From assembly GCF_021155775.2 (NCBI RefSeq), contig NC_060238.1, forward strand, positions 581,001-645,000: 64,000 nt of DNA, given 5' to 3'. Made by a program: the position numbers and the translations under genes. Positions 1 through 15,840 of the stretch are shown in pieces. Source of the stretch: Neodiprion pinetum. Taxonomy: Eukaryota; Arthropoda; Insecta; Hymenoptera; Diprionidae. The first letter of the stretch is position 1, and each line of letters starts with the position of its first letter. Under the pieces are notes generated by a model that saw only the letters and a list, made by a program, of their open reading frames with translations, had not been told where the DNA came from and did not search any database.

Positions 1-1
1 A

Positions 2-938
2 GAGCAAATGCGACGTCAGGTCGAAGTAAATCTCCTCGGAACGATGGGAATAACCAAGGAGCTTATGCCGGACGTCAGGTCAACAAGGAGCAGAATCATC
101 GTCGTCACGAGTCACTGCTCGAGCCAGCCTTTGCCCGGCGTTGCGACGTATGCCGCGACGAAAGCCGCGCTCTCGGCTTGGACGACGGCACTTAGGATCG
201 AAGTTTCCAAGTATGGAGTCGAGGTCGTCTGCTTTGTGCCAGGTAAGCACGTTGTCATACGCCGATCATCATCCGCGTCCAAAGTCGACCATCCGCATGT
301 AAAAATTTTCAACAATCTTCAATTTCAGGATCATTCACCAAGGACAGTAATCTACTCTCGAGACAGAGCAAATACTTCGCGGACATGGCGAACGCGATGA
401 AGCCAGAAGCGAGAAGCTTTTACGGTAGCTATTTCACGAGGTACAGCCGTTATCTTTCCGAAATGTCGCGAGAGATCGCGCCGCATAAGATAGAGGATCC
501 CCTGCTTTATCAAACCTTCGACGGCGCTTTAATGGACGTCTATCCTCGCAGCGTCTACAAGTATGCGAATCTTTCTTGCATCGCTTATACGCCGTTGTCC
601 ATTGTCGTGGTGATAATAATATCTTCCGGCACTGTCGCTGTTTCAGATGTGAACCGTGGAGATACACATTTTATCACCTGCTCTTTAGTACTACACCCAC
701 GTTCGTTCGCGATAGGTTGGTGGAGAAATTCGTTTCGATGCCGAGATGGAATTCTTCTATGGAAGAGGCGGAAGAGAGTGCGATGGTACCGGAACTTGAG
801 AACGTCAAACCTTATCAGTCTGATCTTATGCCAAACGATGAAACGGTCCCCAGTTCTGTAAAATCTATTCCCGAAGATGTGTCAACGCAGAAAAGTGATT
901 TGAATAACTTGACCAAGGGGAACAACTTACCACGGTGA
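2..938 (+). CDS. Short-chain dehydrogenase/reductase, 3' part (SDR9C / 17-beta-HSD2-like)
   Basis: This is the C-terminal part of a classical NAD(P)-dependent oxidoreductase, and its 5' exons lie left of the window. Exons are 2-242, 329-560 and 647-938; the joins keep phase (V-P-G|S-F-T-K, then V-Y-K|C-E-P-W). Visible SDR marks are N-L-L-G-T (the structural Asn motif), the catalytic Tyr and Lys in Y-A-A-T-K, and a Ser 13 residues before that Tyr (V-T-S-H). The P-G motif after the beta strand V-V-C-F-V-P-G is also present. The layout resembles the retinol / 17-beta-hydroxysteroid / hydroxybutyrate dehydrogenase branch, which in insects includes the ecdysteroid gene shroud; I cannot assign the substrate. 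The last ~60 residues are a Ser/Glu/Asp-rich tail that looks disordered and is not part of the Rossmann fold. The class is secure; the exact orthologue is not. Confidence 0.85.
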
Positions 939-1416
939 TGCTACTGGCTACTGTACGTTAGGCCGTCGCATTCACGATCACATTAATCTCTCATTCGTAA
1001 TCCCGATACAATGATAAATATGCGTGGTGTATACTGTCGAAAGAATTCATAACGTTAATAAACCTAATACACAGTTTGTCTACCCAACAGTTTAATAATT
1101 ATACATGCATTTGTAATGAATTATGGTGCGTTTTACTCGATACGTTCGTCACTTTTTCACCCCGCCCAACTGTTCTTGATCTTTATCCGATTTTTGATCG
1201 TCTGACTAATTGCTGTCGCGTTTAAATTTATCGTAAGACCACCAAAGCCACTTGCGTGGACGTTCAGAGGACGTCAACTTCACACTTGACTGATTCACAT
1301 CCCTTATTTCTTCGTAATCATCTATATATATTTATATATAGATAATAATCATTTAGAATAACCCTACGTAACCATATCACGAAGGTTGTTTGTTCCCTGA
1401 TGAGGGAAGAAACAAT
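939..1416. other. 3' flank between convergent genes, with AATAAA
   Basis: This is the tail-to-tail spacer between the dehydrogenase (+) and the unrecognised minus-strand gene. An AATAAA polyadenylation signal lies at 1057-1062, about 120 bases after the dehydrogenase stop. A short TA-rich run is at 1322-1345. No coding potential was seen. Confidence 0.6.
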
Positions 1417-2890
1417 TTACGGTATTAGTATGGGTGAAAAAAACATGCCTGTGGTGACTGGTACCTCTTCGTCGCGCCATGGACAAGGAGCATTAATTCC
1501 CACATTCTCAATGACCGATCGCCAGTCTTCCGTGATTGGCACATCGTTGAAGTTTCCACAAAGGCATTTCGGATGTGTGCAATCCTTTTTCTGTAATGTG
1601 GCTGCATCACACCCTTGAAGTTCCTGACCCTGTGCGGCTCGCATTTCGTTCCTTTCCGTCGCGTTCAAAAATAATTCTGGAAAGTATTTTCGCAAGGAAA
1701 ATCCTCGAGGAGATACGTCGATGTAGTTTTCACTTGTTGGGAGCAATCCTTTCGTGGGTCTTCCTGTAATAATGCGATATTGTTGTATTAGACATATTTA
1801 TATCAATTTCTTTTTCTTATAAATAGGAGAACGAATCGCTGAATGACAAATCTACCTCTGACCGGTATCCATGAATTCATGACGTCATTCGGTGTAAAAT
1901 CTTTGTTTGGCGCATTCTGCTGCTTCAAAACATCCTGCGATACCTGAATTTCCGTGGATACCGAAAATGCTGACGGCACGGAACTTTGGGAGTCCGCCTC
2001 CTCATAGAATTCGTAAAACTGAACTACCGATCCTGCTCCACGTTCGTCAATGCTGGTTTCTCCACGCGTGTCATGGCACTTGGTACAAATATTTTTCGGT
2101 GCGAGGTGCGGTTTAGGTTTTGGTAAAGTGCGGTCCGCGGTTTTCGTAATTTCCGTTGCTTGCTCATGATGATCATTTTGAAAAAAACAGCTACAGGTAG
2201 AGTGATTCTGACGATCAACCCGGTTGTTGGTGGGCTGCATTCGCGAGCGAAATTTCCCTAAGGTACGCGCCTAATGAACGGGAAGATGATACTATACATA
2301 ATTGAGAACATTAATCATCAATATTTAAGCAAACTTTCAATGGATACCTCATCGGTTTGTGGTGAGAACGATAAATAATTTCCATTCCGAATGTAGTCGA
2401 AGTCCGTTATCCCGCCATAGGGGCCTTGTCCACCGGTATTGGTACAGGTTTCTGGAAAAAAGTGTTTCGTTGCGGAAAATTCAATCTAAGCACGGCGGAA
2501 GATGCGTCCTATCAAGTAGTGATCATTTTTTATTACACATATATTTACGAACGAAAGTTAATGGCAAATAATTAGTCACTTAAAAAACTTTGATAAGATT
2601 CTGAAAAAATCACAGCGAATATTATAGCGAGTATCCTGAAATAAATTTATCAAACTTTATCATTGACTTGTTGTTACAAATCTACGAGAGTTTGTTAAGA
2701 ATTTATGCATCACCTTCAGCGAAAGGAGCTCCATAATTAATGTTGTTGATTGATATTGCAATTAGAGTGGATATTTCAGAATTGTTTTTGCGAAATCTCA
2801 CCGATCTCGAATGAATGTCTCGTCGTCTGCGTGGATCTGCAGGGGTATAACAGAGGATCCCTGTGTCTTATATTTGCCATTGCTCTCCAT
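1417..2890 (-). CDS. Unrecognised multi-exon protein-coding gene
   Basis: I do not recognise this protein. Three exons join in phase on the minus strand: 2451-2348, 2270-1856 and 1763-1417 (stop at 1417). Acceptors are TTTTTTCCAG, CCCGTTCATTAG and TTATTACAG; donors are GAG|GTATCC and AGAG|GTAGAT. A likely first exon is 2890-2802, starting M-E-S-N-G-K-Y and ending at donor CG|GTGAGA. Its phase (2) does not match the acceptor at 2451 (phase 1), so a short exon is probably missing from this model or the start is elsewhere. Recognisable segments are G-G-Q-G-P-Y-G-G-I-T-D-F-D-Y, a C-T-K-C-H pair, an acidic stretch Q-F-Y-E-F-Y-E-E, and a Cys-bearing C-terminal exon (D-C-T-H-P-K-C-L-C-G-N-F). There is no signal peptide or obvious membrane span. 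It was called coding because three phase-compatible exons with good borders are unlikely by chance; composition is ordinary. Confidence 0.6.
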
Positions 2891-3976
2891 GTTTCATGCG
2901 AACGTGAGGGAGATGACGATTAGTATGCCGTAAGTATATCGAGCTATTCGTTGTTGTAACATAATTTCGCCGGGGACGTAACGTCTATAATATTCACGAT
3001 ATTATGAATTAAAAAAATAAACATAACCATAAGATTTCAAAGCAGCGTGCGTTGTGATAGGTTTTGTGGATTGGCAACTTCCTGTTTGCCGGCATACCTA
3101 CCGTTTGAATCTTAGAGGTTTGAATAAATAATAGATTCAACACTTGCAGATTTTGCAAGTATTAACGAGCGGAGCACAAATTCTTCGATACATTTTTTTG
3201 TAGCTTGCACAAAAAATTCATATCGGTGTCGCCCTCTTGACGCGATGAAAAGTAATTCTTGTAAAATTAGCGCGAAACCGCGGCGCGGAGGTTGAGATAA
3301 CGCTTACGCGATCTCTTACAATTATTTTGTACTTGAAAATTCAATAGGCAGGTCCATATCACCATGAAACAGTTACTAAAAACTTGAAATATCAGACTCG
3401 GCTATTCTTCATTTGTACATGTATTCTGGACGAAGATGATCTACACCACACAAAATTATTTTACACACATTTATAAACTCAGTCAAGTTACGGCCTTATT
3501 ACATGCGACCCGCGATACTTCGAAGGTAACGATAAACGCCTTACTCTATACAACTTGAGATACATACATGCAATCATCTTGTTCCTGAATTCACGTATGT
3601 GCATACAAGCATTTGTATTCCCTGTTTCCAGTAATTGTGTTTCATGATGATATGGATCTGTCTATTTATGTTACAGCCACAGAATAGTCGCCAAAGTTGT
3701 CCCAATTATTATCCGTCACGTGTATTAGCGTCATTCTACAAACAACTTACCCGCCAAAAAGTGAAGACGAAAATTTGCCAGGGGTACCCGTCTTTAGATT
3801 TATCAGTCAACGACTCACGGCTGACAAACGTTTGTTCCTAACCTGTGATACGTCAAATTCTGGTCAAATTCCAACTGCACATTGAAACACCTGTTTGTTC
3901 GCACTCCTAGCTTCGAGTGTCAGCAATTCAGGACGAGATAATTACTGATAGTCTATTCACTCCATTGTAGAGGATA
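2891..3976. other. Spacer upstream of two divergent genes
   Basis: This lies between the proposed start of the unknown minus gene and the CHP1 start codon, so it probably holds both promoters and the CHP1 leader. A 68-codon ORF at 3635-3841 overlaps a second frame at 3697-3885. Neither resembles a known protein and both may be leader sequence. I see no TATA box or other clear element. Confidence 0.4.
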
Positions 3977-4981
3977 ATGGGGAATCGATCCAGCCTACTA
4001 TTGCGTGAGGAGGAAATTGCGCAAATTCAGGATGCGACTGGATGTAAGCCTAGTTACGCAAATTCCATAATATCTTAACTACTAGGTTCATGAAAATTCA
4101 GTTACGAAATTTCTAGATCATGCTTACACGTTAGAAACTGACTAATCTGATCGTCGATATAAGCTTTCTCGTACAGTTCTTTGTCAGTAATTTTCAATAA
4201 TTAACTGTTTAATTGACGGAGGACTATTCGATTTACAGTTACACCAAACCAAATAGAGCGACTGTATAGCAGATTCACGAGCTTGGATCGTGGGGATTGT
4301 GGGACCTTGAGCCGTGAGGATTTCCTCAGAATCCCTGAGTTAGCCATTAATCCACTTGGTGACAGAATTGTGAACGCGTTCTTCGAAGAGGGCGGCAGTG
4401 ACAGAGTCAACTTTCTCCAATTCATGCAAGTCTTGGCCCACTTTAGGCCTATTAAAAAGAACAGTCCAAATCGGCTAAACTCTAGACAAGAAAAATTGAA
4501 ATGTAAGTTCAAATGCACACAGGAAAACACTCATAATTACCATATTTTCCTGCTAATATTTCCAAATGTTTCTCTTCAATTTTAGATTCTGGTTAAATGT
4601 ATTTAATTAAACGCTAATTATTTAATTATAGTTGCCTTCAGAATGTACGATTTGGATAACGATGATTTAATTTCAAAGGAAGAATTACTGGCAATCTTGC
4701 ATATGATGGTGGGGGCCAATATAAGGTAGACGATTGTTCAGTGATGCAGTAATGGCTTACAAAATGTTAAAAAACTCAATTAGCTGACACGTTATTTTTT
4801 ATACTTTTCATTGAAACAATAAACATATGATTGCAGTGAAGAACAGCTGACTAGCATCGCCGAGCGGACTATAGTAGAGGCTGATGAAAATGGGGATGGG
4901 ATGATTTCATTCGAGGAATTTGTCAAAGCATTGGAAAGGACGGACGTTGAACAAAAAATGTCCATCAGATTTCTTAGCTAA
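3977..4981 (+). CDS. CHP1: Calcineurin B homologous protein 1 (EF-hand, myristoylated)
   Basis: This is a 189-residue EF-hand protein of the CHP family, which binds the cytoplasmic tail of Na+/H+ exchangers and acts in pH control and membrane trafficking. Exons are 3977-4043, 4239-4502, 4632-4725 and 4837-4981, and all joins are in phase. The N terminus M-G-N-R-S-S is a myristoylation signal. EF3 (loop D117 to E128, D-L-D-N-D-D) and EF4 (loop D158 to E169, D-E-N-G-D-G) keep the calcium ligands at positions 1, 3, 5 and 12. The first two hands are degenerate, as in vertebrate CHP1. The blocks [23 protein letters not shown] and the C-terminal E-Q-K-M-S-I-R-F-L are diagnostic of CHP rather than calcineurin B itself. 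The Drosophila relative is elm. The start codon gives Gly at position 2, which the lipid modification requires. Confidence 0.95.
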
Positions 4982-5953
4982 AAATTGTATCTACTGATCA
5001 AGCACAGAGTATTGTATATTAATAGCTGAATATAGTCATTAATCTGTTTATTTATAAGATTCAACAAACGACGAATTCGAATTGTTTGCCTTAATGCTGA
5101 CATTTGCAATCACTCTTCAAGATTGTCAACTAACTGTGCAAATTAGCAAAATGTAGCTGCACGTCAATGTTCTAACTTGAAATACGCTTGAACTCTACAA
5201 TTCAGTTATAGCCAGCTACTATTTTTTTTCCTTTTTTTTTTTTTGCTTATTCAGAGTGAGCGGAATAGTTGGAACGGTAGTAAAATAGACCATAGTAACT
5301 TTTGGTTGGTGAATGTACATGATATAAAATAAGACGGAATTACATGGGCCGAAAACAAATATCAGAATCAATTGTCTCATCTGGAGGTACATAAATGTGT
5401 CGTTCAGGCCCATAATGTAGATAGAATGTGTATAGCAAGTACGTAATTAATAAATAATTTCAGAGCTCAATTTTTATGGTAGATAAGTTGTGGGAACATT
5501 TCAGGTAGATAATTATGATTAATCAATTACAGATACATACATACAGTAATCATAACAATCTCGGGTATGTCATTTATTATTTCTAGGTCAGAATGATGAA
5601 GTTCGTGAAACCCTGTAATATTGGTGTTTTGATTGAATATAACATAGAAGATAGAGCCGATCCTGCTTTGGAATGCTTAAGCATAAATGATTAAATTATT
5701 TACCACATGTTTAGTCTTACCGATATTCAGGATTCACACGTTCTGTTTACAAAATATATTGTCGAATAAACCAAGAATAAAGCATAAAATATCAAACTCT
5801 CTCCAGAAAGAATTTCGTTAAATGCCCGTGGCTTCTCATTTATAGAGTCTATCAATTGCTATACTTACAAACCATTTCAATGATTATTAAATTATAATTT
5901 ATTTAATACAAAATAATTTGATGCCTAATCTTCTTTAGGTATAAATTATTAAT
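4982..5953. other. 3' flanks of CHP1 and Sec23 (tail-to-tail)
   Basis: This is a non-coding spacer between convergent genes. AATAAA signals for CHP1 occur at 5449-5454 and again at 5765-5770 and 5776-5781. On the opposite strand TTTATT at 5898-5903 is an AATAAA for Sec23, about 50 bases past its stop. A thymine-rich run is at 5221-5245. Confidence 0.6.
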
Positions 5954-12251
<6,298 letters not shown>

Positions 12252-12388
12252 TTTAATTTTTCGCTTTCCCATGTATTTTTTATCAATCGTAATAATACGA
12301 AATTCGAATAAATAAATTTTCTTTAACTCAACCAACTTTTGTCAACTATTAATTGATTGGGTTAACTTTACAGGTACAGGACATAATG
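12252..12388. other. Short convergent 3' spacer, Rpt2 / YAE1
   Basis: Only 137 bases lie between the two stop codons. Overlapping AATAAA signals for Rpt2 occur at 12307-12312 and 12311-12316. On the other strand TTTAAT at 12252-12257 is a possible ATTAAA signal for YAE1. If both are used, the two mRNAs overlap at their 3' ends. Confidence 0.55.
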
Positions 12389-12919
12389 CTACAAAACTGC
12401 ATTGTTGATACATGTTACGTGTTTGCTTGTCAATTCGTCAAATTGATGCTGCAGCGTCTCTAGTATCCTTGTAGAATATTTCTTCTGACCATTTCTTATA
12501 TCCTGCAGCGGCATTTTAACGAAATCATCTGTCTTTACTTTGCTCTTCGTACTTTCATTGCAGACGTAGCAAGCCCCTCGCCTTGTCTTTTCAAGTACAT
12601 CATCTGTAGCTGGTAGAGTTTGAGAGTCGTTACTCATGGCTGTTGCCAGCCCCTTGTATTTTCCTAATACGAAGGCAGTTTCGAAAGCGTCTTTGTAACC
12701 GATGTCAAAACCTTCTTGGAAAACTGATTTCTTTCCTTCTTCAACTCCTTCCCTATAACCGGCCTGAGAAAGTTGATGGACTGTGATCAAGTAATGTTGA
12801 GTGAAATTCTCGTCATTTCACTACCAGAGAATTCTTACCTTAATTGCTCTATTTATAACTCGATTCCAATTTCTTTCGGAAAGCTCTACTGAATGCTCAA
12901 TTTCCTCACAGTCATCCAT
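12389..12919 (-). CDS. YAE1: YAE1 family protein (deca-GX3 motif; cytosolic Fe-S targeting adaptor)
   Basis: The model is two exons, 12919-12839 and 12763-12389, which give 151 residues. The acceptor CTTTCTCAG|GCC is the one that keeps phase with the first exon; an earlier ATG at 12790 is upstream of it and is therefore not used. The join gives A-G-Y-R-E-G-V-E-E-G-K-K, followed by Q-E-G-F-D-I-G-Y and V-L-G-K-Y-K-G. This is the repeated G-x3 pattern of the YAE1/LTO1 family. In yeast and human, Yae1 and Lto1 form a complex that brings the cytosolic iron-sulfur machinery to the ribosome recycling factor ABCE1. The helical segment N-W-N-R-V-I-N-R-A before the motif fits YAE1 better than LTO1. A C-x2-C pair (A-C-Y-V-C) lies in the C-terminal half. 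The rest of the C terminus is not distinctive. Confidence 0.8.
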
Positions 12920-13619
12920 TTTAAGGTTATGTTTCCAATCACTTGACAGTGTCACATAAGTCCCGGGATCTGACACAATCTGTACGATTATTCATTCGAT
13001 GTACGCATATTACATAATTTATCAAAAATTTGCAAACTGTGTAAGCGGGAGTAAAGTAGTAATTGTAGGGTAGTTCCTCTTTGTTATTCGGAAAGAGAAG
13101 AGCAAAGTGTTTAATAATCAATTAAATGCAACTGTTGGTACTTGTTTGTACGACATTACGCCTGATTATATGCGTAATTAAAGGTGTTTTATAAAGCGCC
13201 CAATTACATGCAACCAAATGTACACCAAGAACGCCTGATAATGCCCAAGCATGCAACATGCATTTCTCCACATGAAATTCAAAATAGTTATGAATTTATT
13301 AATTGAACAAAAATGAAAATAGGAATAGCATGGAGCGTCCAACGTGGGCGAAATGTCGAGAGTACTGAGTCTCGGATTTTAGCTATCCCCTCAATTCCTG
13401 TAAATGAAATAAATTGATTATCATGAACAAATCGTTCACGTGACTTGTGTATTTTACCAAATCAGTGGCAATAGTAAGCCCATTTCCTACAGGGGGCGTA
13501 CGTCACGTGGGTTCGTCGCCGCAGCCACACGTGTTCGTTGCAAGGTTCGATGGCAATTCATTGCATTGCTTCTAATTCGTTCGTAAGATTTTGAGTCAAC
13601 GATTAATTATTAAATACTA
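12920..13619. promoter_or_regulatory. Head-to-head promoter region of YAE1 and RPC6 with three CACGTG E-boxes
   Basis: About 700 bases separate the two divergent start codons. Three palindromic E-boxes (CACGTG) lie within 100 bases of each other at 13437-13442, 13504-13509 and 13528-13533. The first two sit in TCACGTG contexts. They are 90-180 bases upstream of the RPC6 start codon, a usual place for core-promoter-proximal bHLH-zip sites. The remainder is AT-rich without recognisable elements. Confidence 0.5.
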
Positions 13620-14950
13620 ATGGATGTCAGAGGAGAATTCTCTAGTGAGCGAGAAATAAATAGAATTGTCGATGTGGGTGAATCGCCAGAATTTATCGAA
13701 GAAAAGTATGATGCTTTAAGATTAATTGTCAAATAACTGTCAAACAGACCGTTAATAACATAATAAATAGATAACAATTAACTGTCAAATAGACCGGATA
13801 TAGCAGCAAATGTTTGTTACGCTTTCAAAGCTCCATAGTTTTCTAACTTTGTATAATGAAATTGAAGGGAACCTGTTAAACGAGATTTTTTGTGCAACAG
13901 TGTAAGAGGTACAGCTTTGATTTCAGGATTATCTCCTTGGCTCAAGCAAAGCCGAAGGGCATCTCGGATAAAGACATATCTGCTGAGATTCCAGATCTGG
14001 CACCGACGCGGAAGGCGGCAGCGATAAACAAGCTATTGGCTCAGGGATACTTTGACTTATTCAAGCAGGGTGGAACTCTTCTTTACCGTTTGAAAGACCC
14101 GAGCAAGGCTAAATCGGTTAAAGGGGCAGACAACGAGGAGAAAGTTGTTTATAATATAATCGAAGAGGCTGGGAATAAGGGGATATGGATACGCGACATC
14201 AGGTTCAAATCCAATTTAATGCCGACGCAGCTGAATAAAATTTTAAAAAGTTTGGAAACTAAGAAGTTCATTAAAGCTGTGAAGTCGGTAGCGGCTAGCA
14301 AGAAGAAGGTATATATGCTTTACAACTTGGAGCCTGACAGATCTGTGACCGGAGGCGCGTGGTACCAGGATCAAGACTTTGAGGCAGAATTCGTCGATAT
14401 TCTAAACCAGCAGTGTTACAGATTTTTGGAGCAAAAAAAAGACAGTACAAAAAACTGCAAGGATGGTCCTATCGGTGCAAGAAATATAGCTTTTGCGTCG
14501 TCGAAAGAAGTTTGGAAATTCATTTCCGATCTGGGAATAAGCAAGGTACGGCAACGGGATACCTTTCACTAACTTTTTGCTGTTACTCCTCGATAATACT
14601 TTGACTAAATAAATGAAACGATAATATTGCAGGTTAAGCTTTCCGTGGAGGATCTGGAAATGATTTTGAATACCCTTATCTACGACGGCAAAGTGGAAAG
14701 AACTCTGTCAAGCGACGGAAGCAACTTGTACCGAGCGGTCGAACCGTTGCTCAGCCCTCCAGGATTAATTAGAACACCTTGCGGTGTTTGTCCGGTATAT
14801 TTAATGTTGTATAATAAACGAGAAGCGACGAATGATCGTTGAGCATCTTTGAGGTATACTGTATTTTGCTTTCAGGTGAGAAAAAACTGCTGCGACGTGG
14901 GAGAAATAACGCCAAAGAAATGTCACTACATCAAGGAATGGTTGGAGTGA
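13620..14950 (+). CDS. Polr3F: RNA polymerase III subunit RPC6 (POLR3F)
   Basis: RPC6 belongs to the Pol III-specific trimer (RPC3-RPC6-RPC7) that opens promoter DNA and contacts TFIIIB; it contains tandem winged helices. Exons are 13620-13705, 13927-14545, 14633-14794 and 14876-14950, giving 313 residues (human 316). The first join restores E-E-K|I-I-S-L-A-Q, so the frame upstream of 13927 (which can be read back to a GTG at 13892) is intron. Strong family blocks are G-N-K-G-I-W-I-R-D-I-R, K-A-V-K-S-V-A-A-S-K-K-K-V-Y-M-L-Y-N-L and D-R-S-V-T-G-G-A-W-Y. The C terminus keeps the cysteines that hold a 4Fe-4S cluster in the human protein: C285, C288, C294 (or adjacent C295) and C305. It shares its promoter region with YAE1, itself an Fe-S delivery factor; that may be coincidence. 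Confidence 0.95.
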
Positions 14951-15840
14951 AGTTTTGACATCGAAATTCGCGTTGAATCTGTGTATAAATATAGATCCAT
15001 GAAATGTGAATTTCCGTTTATTCTGCTCTTATTCGAGATCCATCTCTGTAAGCCTGTATTGTACAATTAATTCGTAAACTGCACGGTACGCGTAGTGTCA
15101 AAGATGAGAAACAAGGTGGTCGATTGTTGCCGAAATTTTATTCTCCATGATTATAGCAGAGCGTTTCTCCCATGTGGACTATACAAGGAGCACGAAGTCC
15201 ATGCAACCAAATAGCTGCCTGAAGTAAGATGGCACTGATGTTCCGTATGCACCGAAGGTATTGGACGGATTATAAGGCAGTAGTGAAAACTTTCTACAGA
15301 TCACAACGCAAGATCACCGATCATTCGATCTTACAATTAGCATCCCTGCAGCCAGAGACAATTCGGTACAAAAGGGACGCTGGCGACGCTAGTGGTACAA
15401 AAAACAAACCTAACGTGAACGATTACTATGACAAGTTTTGTCAATTCACCCATTGAGTTCGTGCTCCATGGTCTCTCCCGCCAAATGGCCCCCAGGCGTT
15501 TCGGTTTCAAGAGGGACGCAGACGCAAAACGCGGTATCCGGTGAGTCTTGCCAGGTGTGCGCGCTTTCCGAGACACCGTTAAATCGCGCCTTGTCATGAA
15601 TTTGTACATTTTTATTGAAAAATCGCTTATTCGTCATCCCCGAGGATAGTTAGAGGGTCGCGTAGCGTCCTCGACAAGACGGTTGTGCGTCCAAGTGGAG
15701 ATTTAAGGGCGACGGGCGGCCGAAGCGGGGCTGCGGGACGTGTATAATCGGCCAGAACGTAGATCACTTGAGATTGATTTCTGCGGAGAGAGTGTTTCGT
15801 GACGAATTAACAAGTCGGGTCAGCTCGCGCCAGCGTCGTC
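14951..15840. other. Spacer between RPC6 and ACF1; contains a doubtful 75-codon ORF
   Basis: This holds the RPC6 3' flank and the ACF1 promoter and leader. A 75-codon ORF at 15229-15456 (M-A-L-M-F-R-M-H-R-R) opens about 280 bases after the RPC6 stop. I recognise no domain in it, and an overlapping antisense ORF of 90 codons at 15337-15609 is equally unremarkable. No TATA box was identified. Confidence 0.4.

Noticed and set aside
13892..13926. Upstream extension of RPC6 from a GTG codon (reads V/M-Q-Q-C-K-R-Y)
   Set aside because: The ATG exon at 13620-13705 joins at 13927 in perfect phase and restores the family sequence E-E-K-I-I-S-L.
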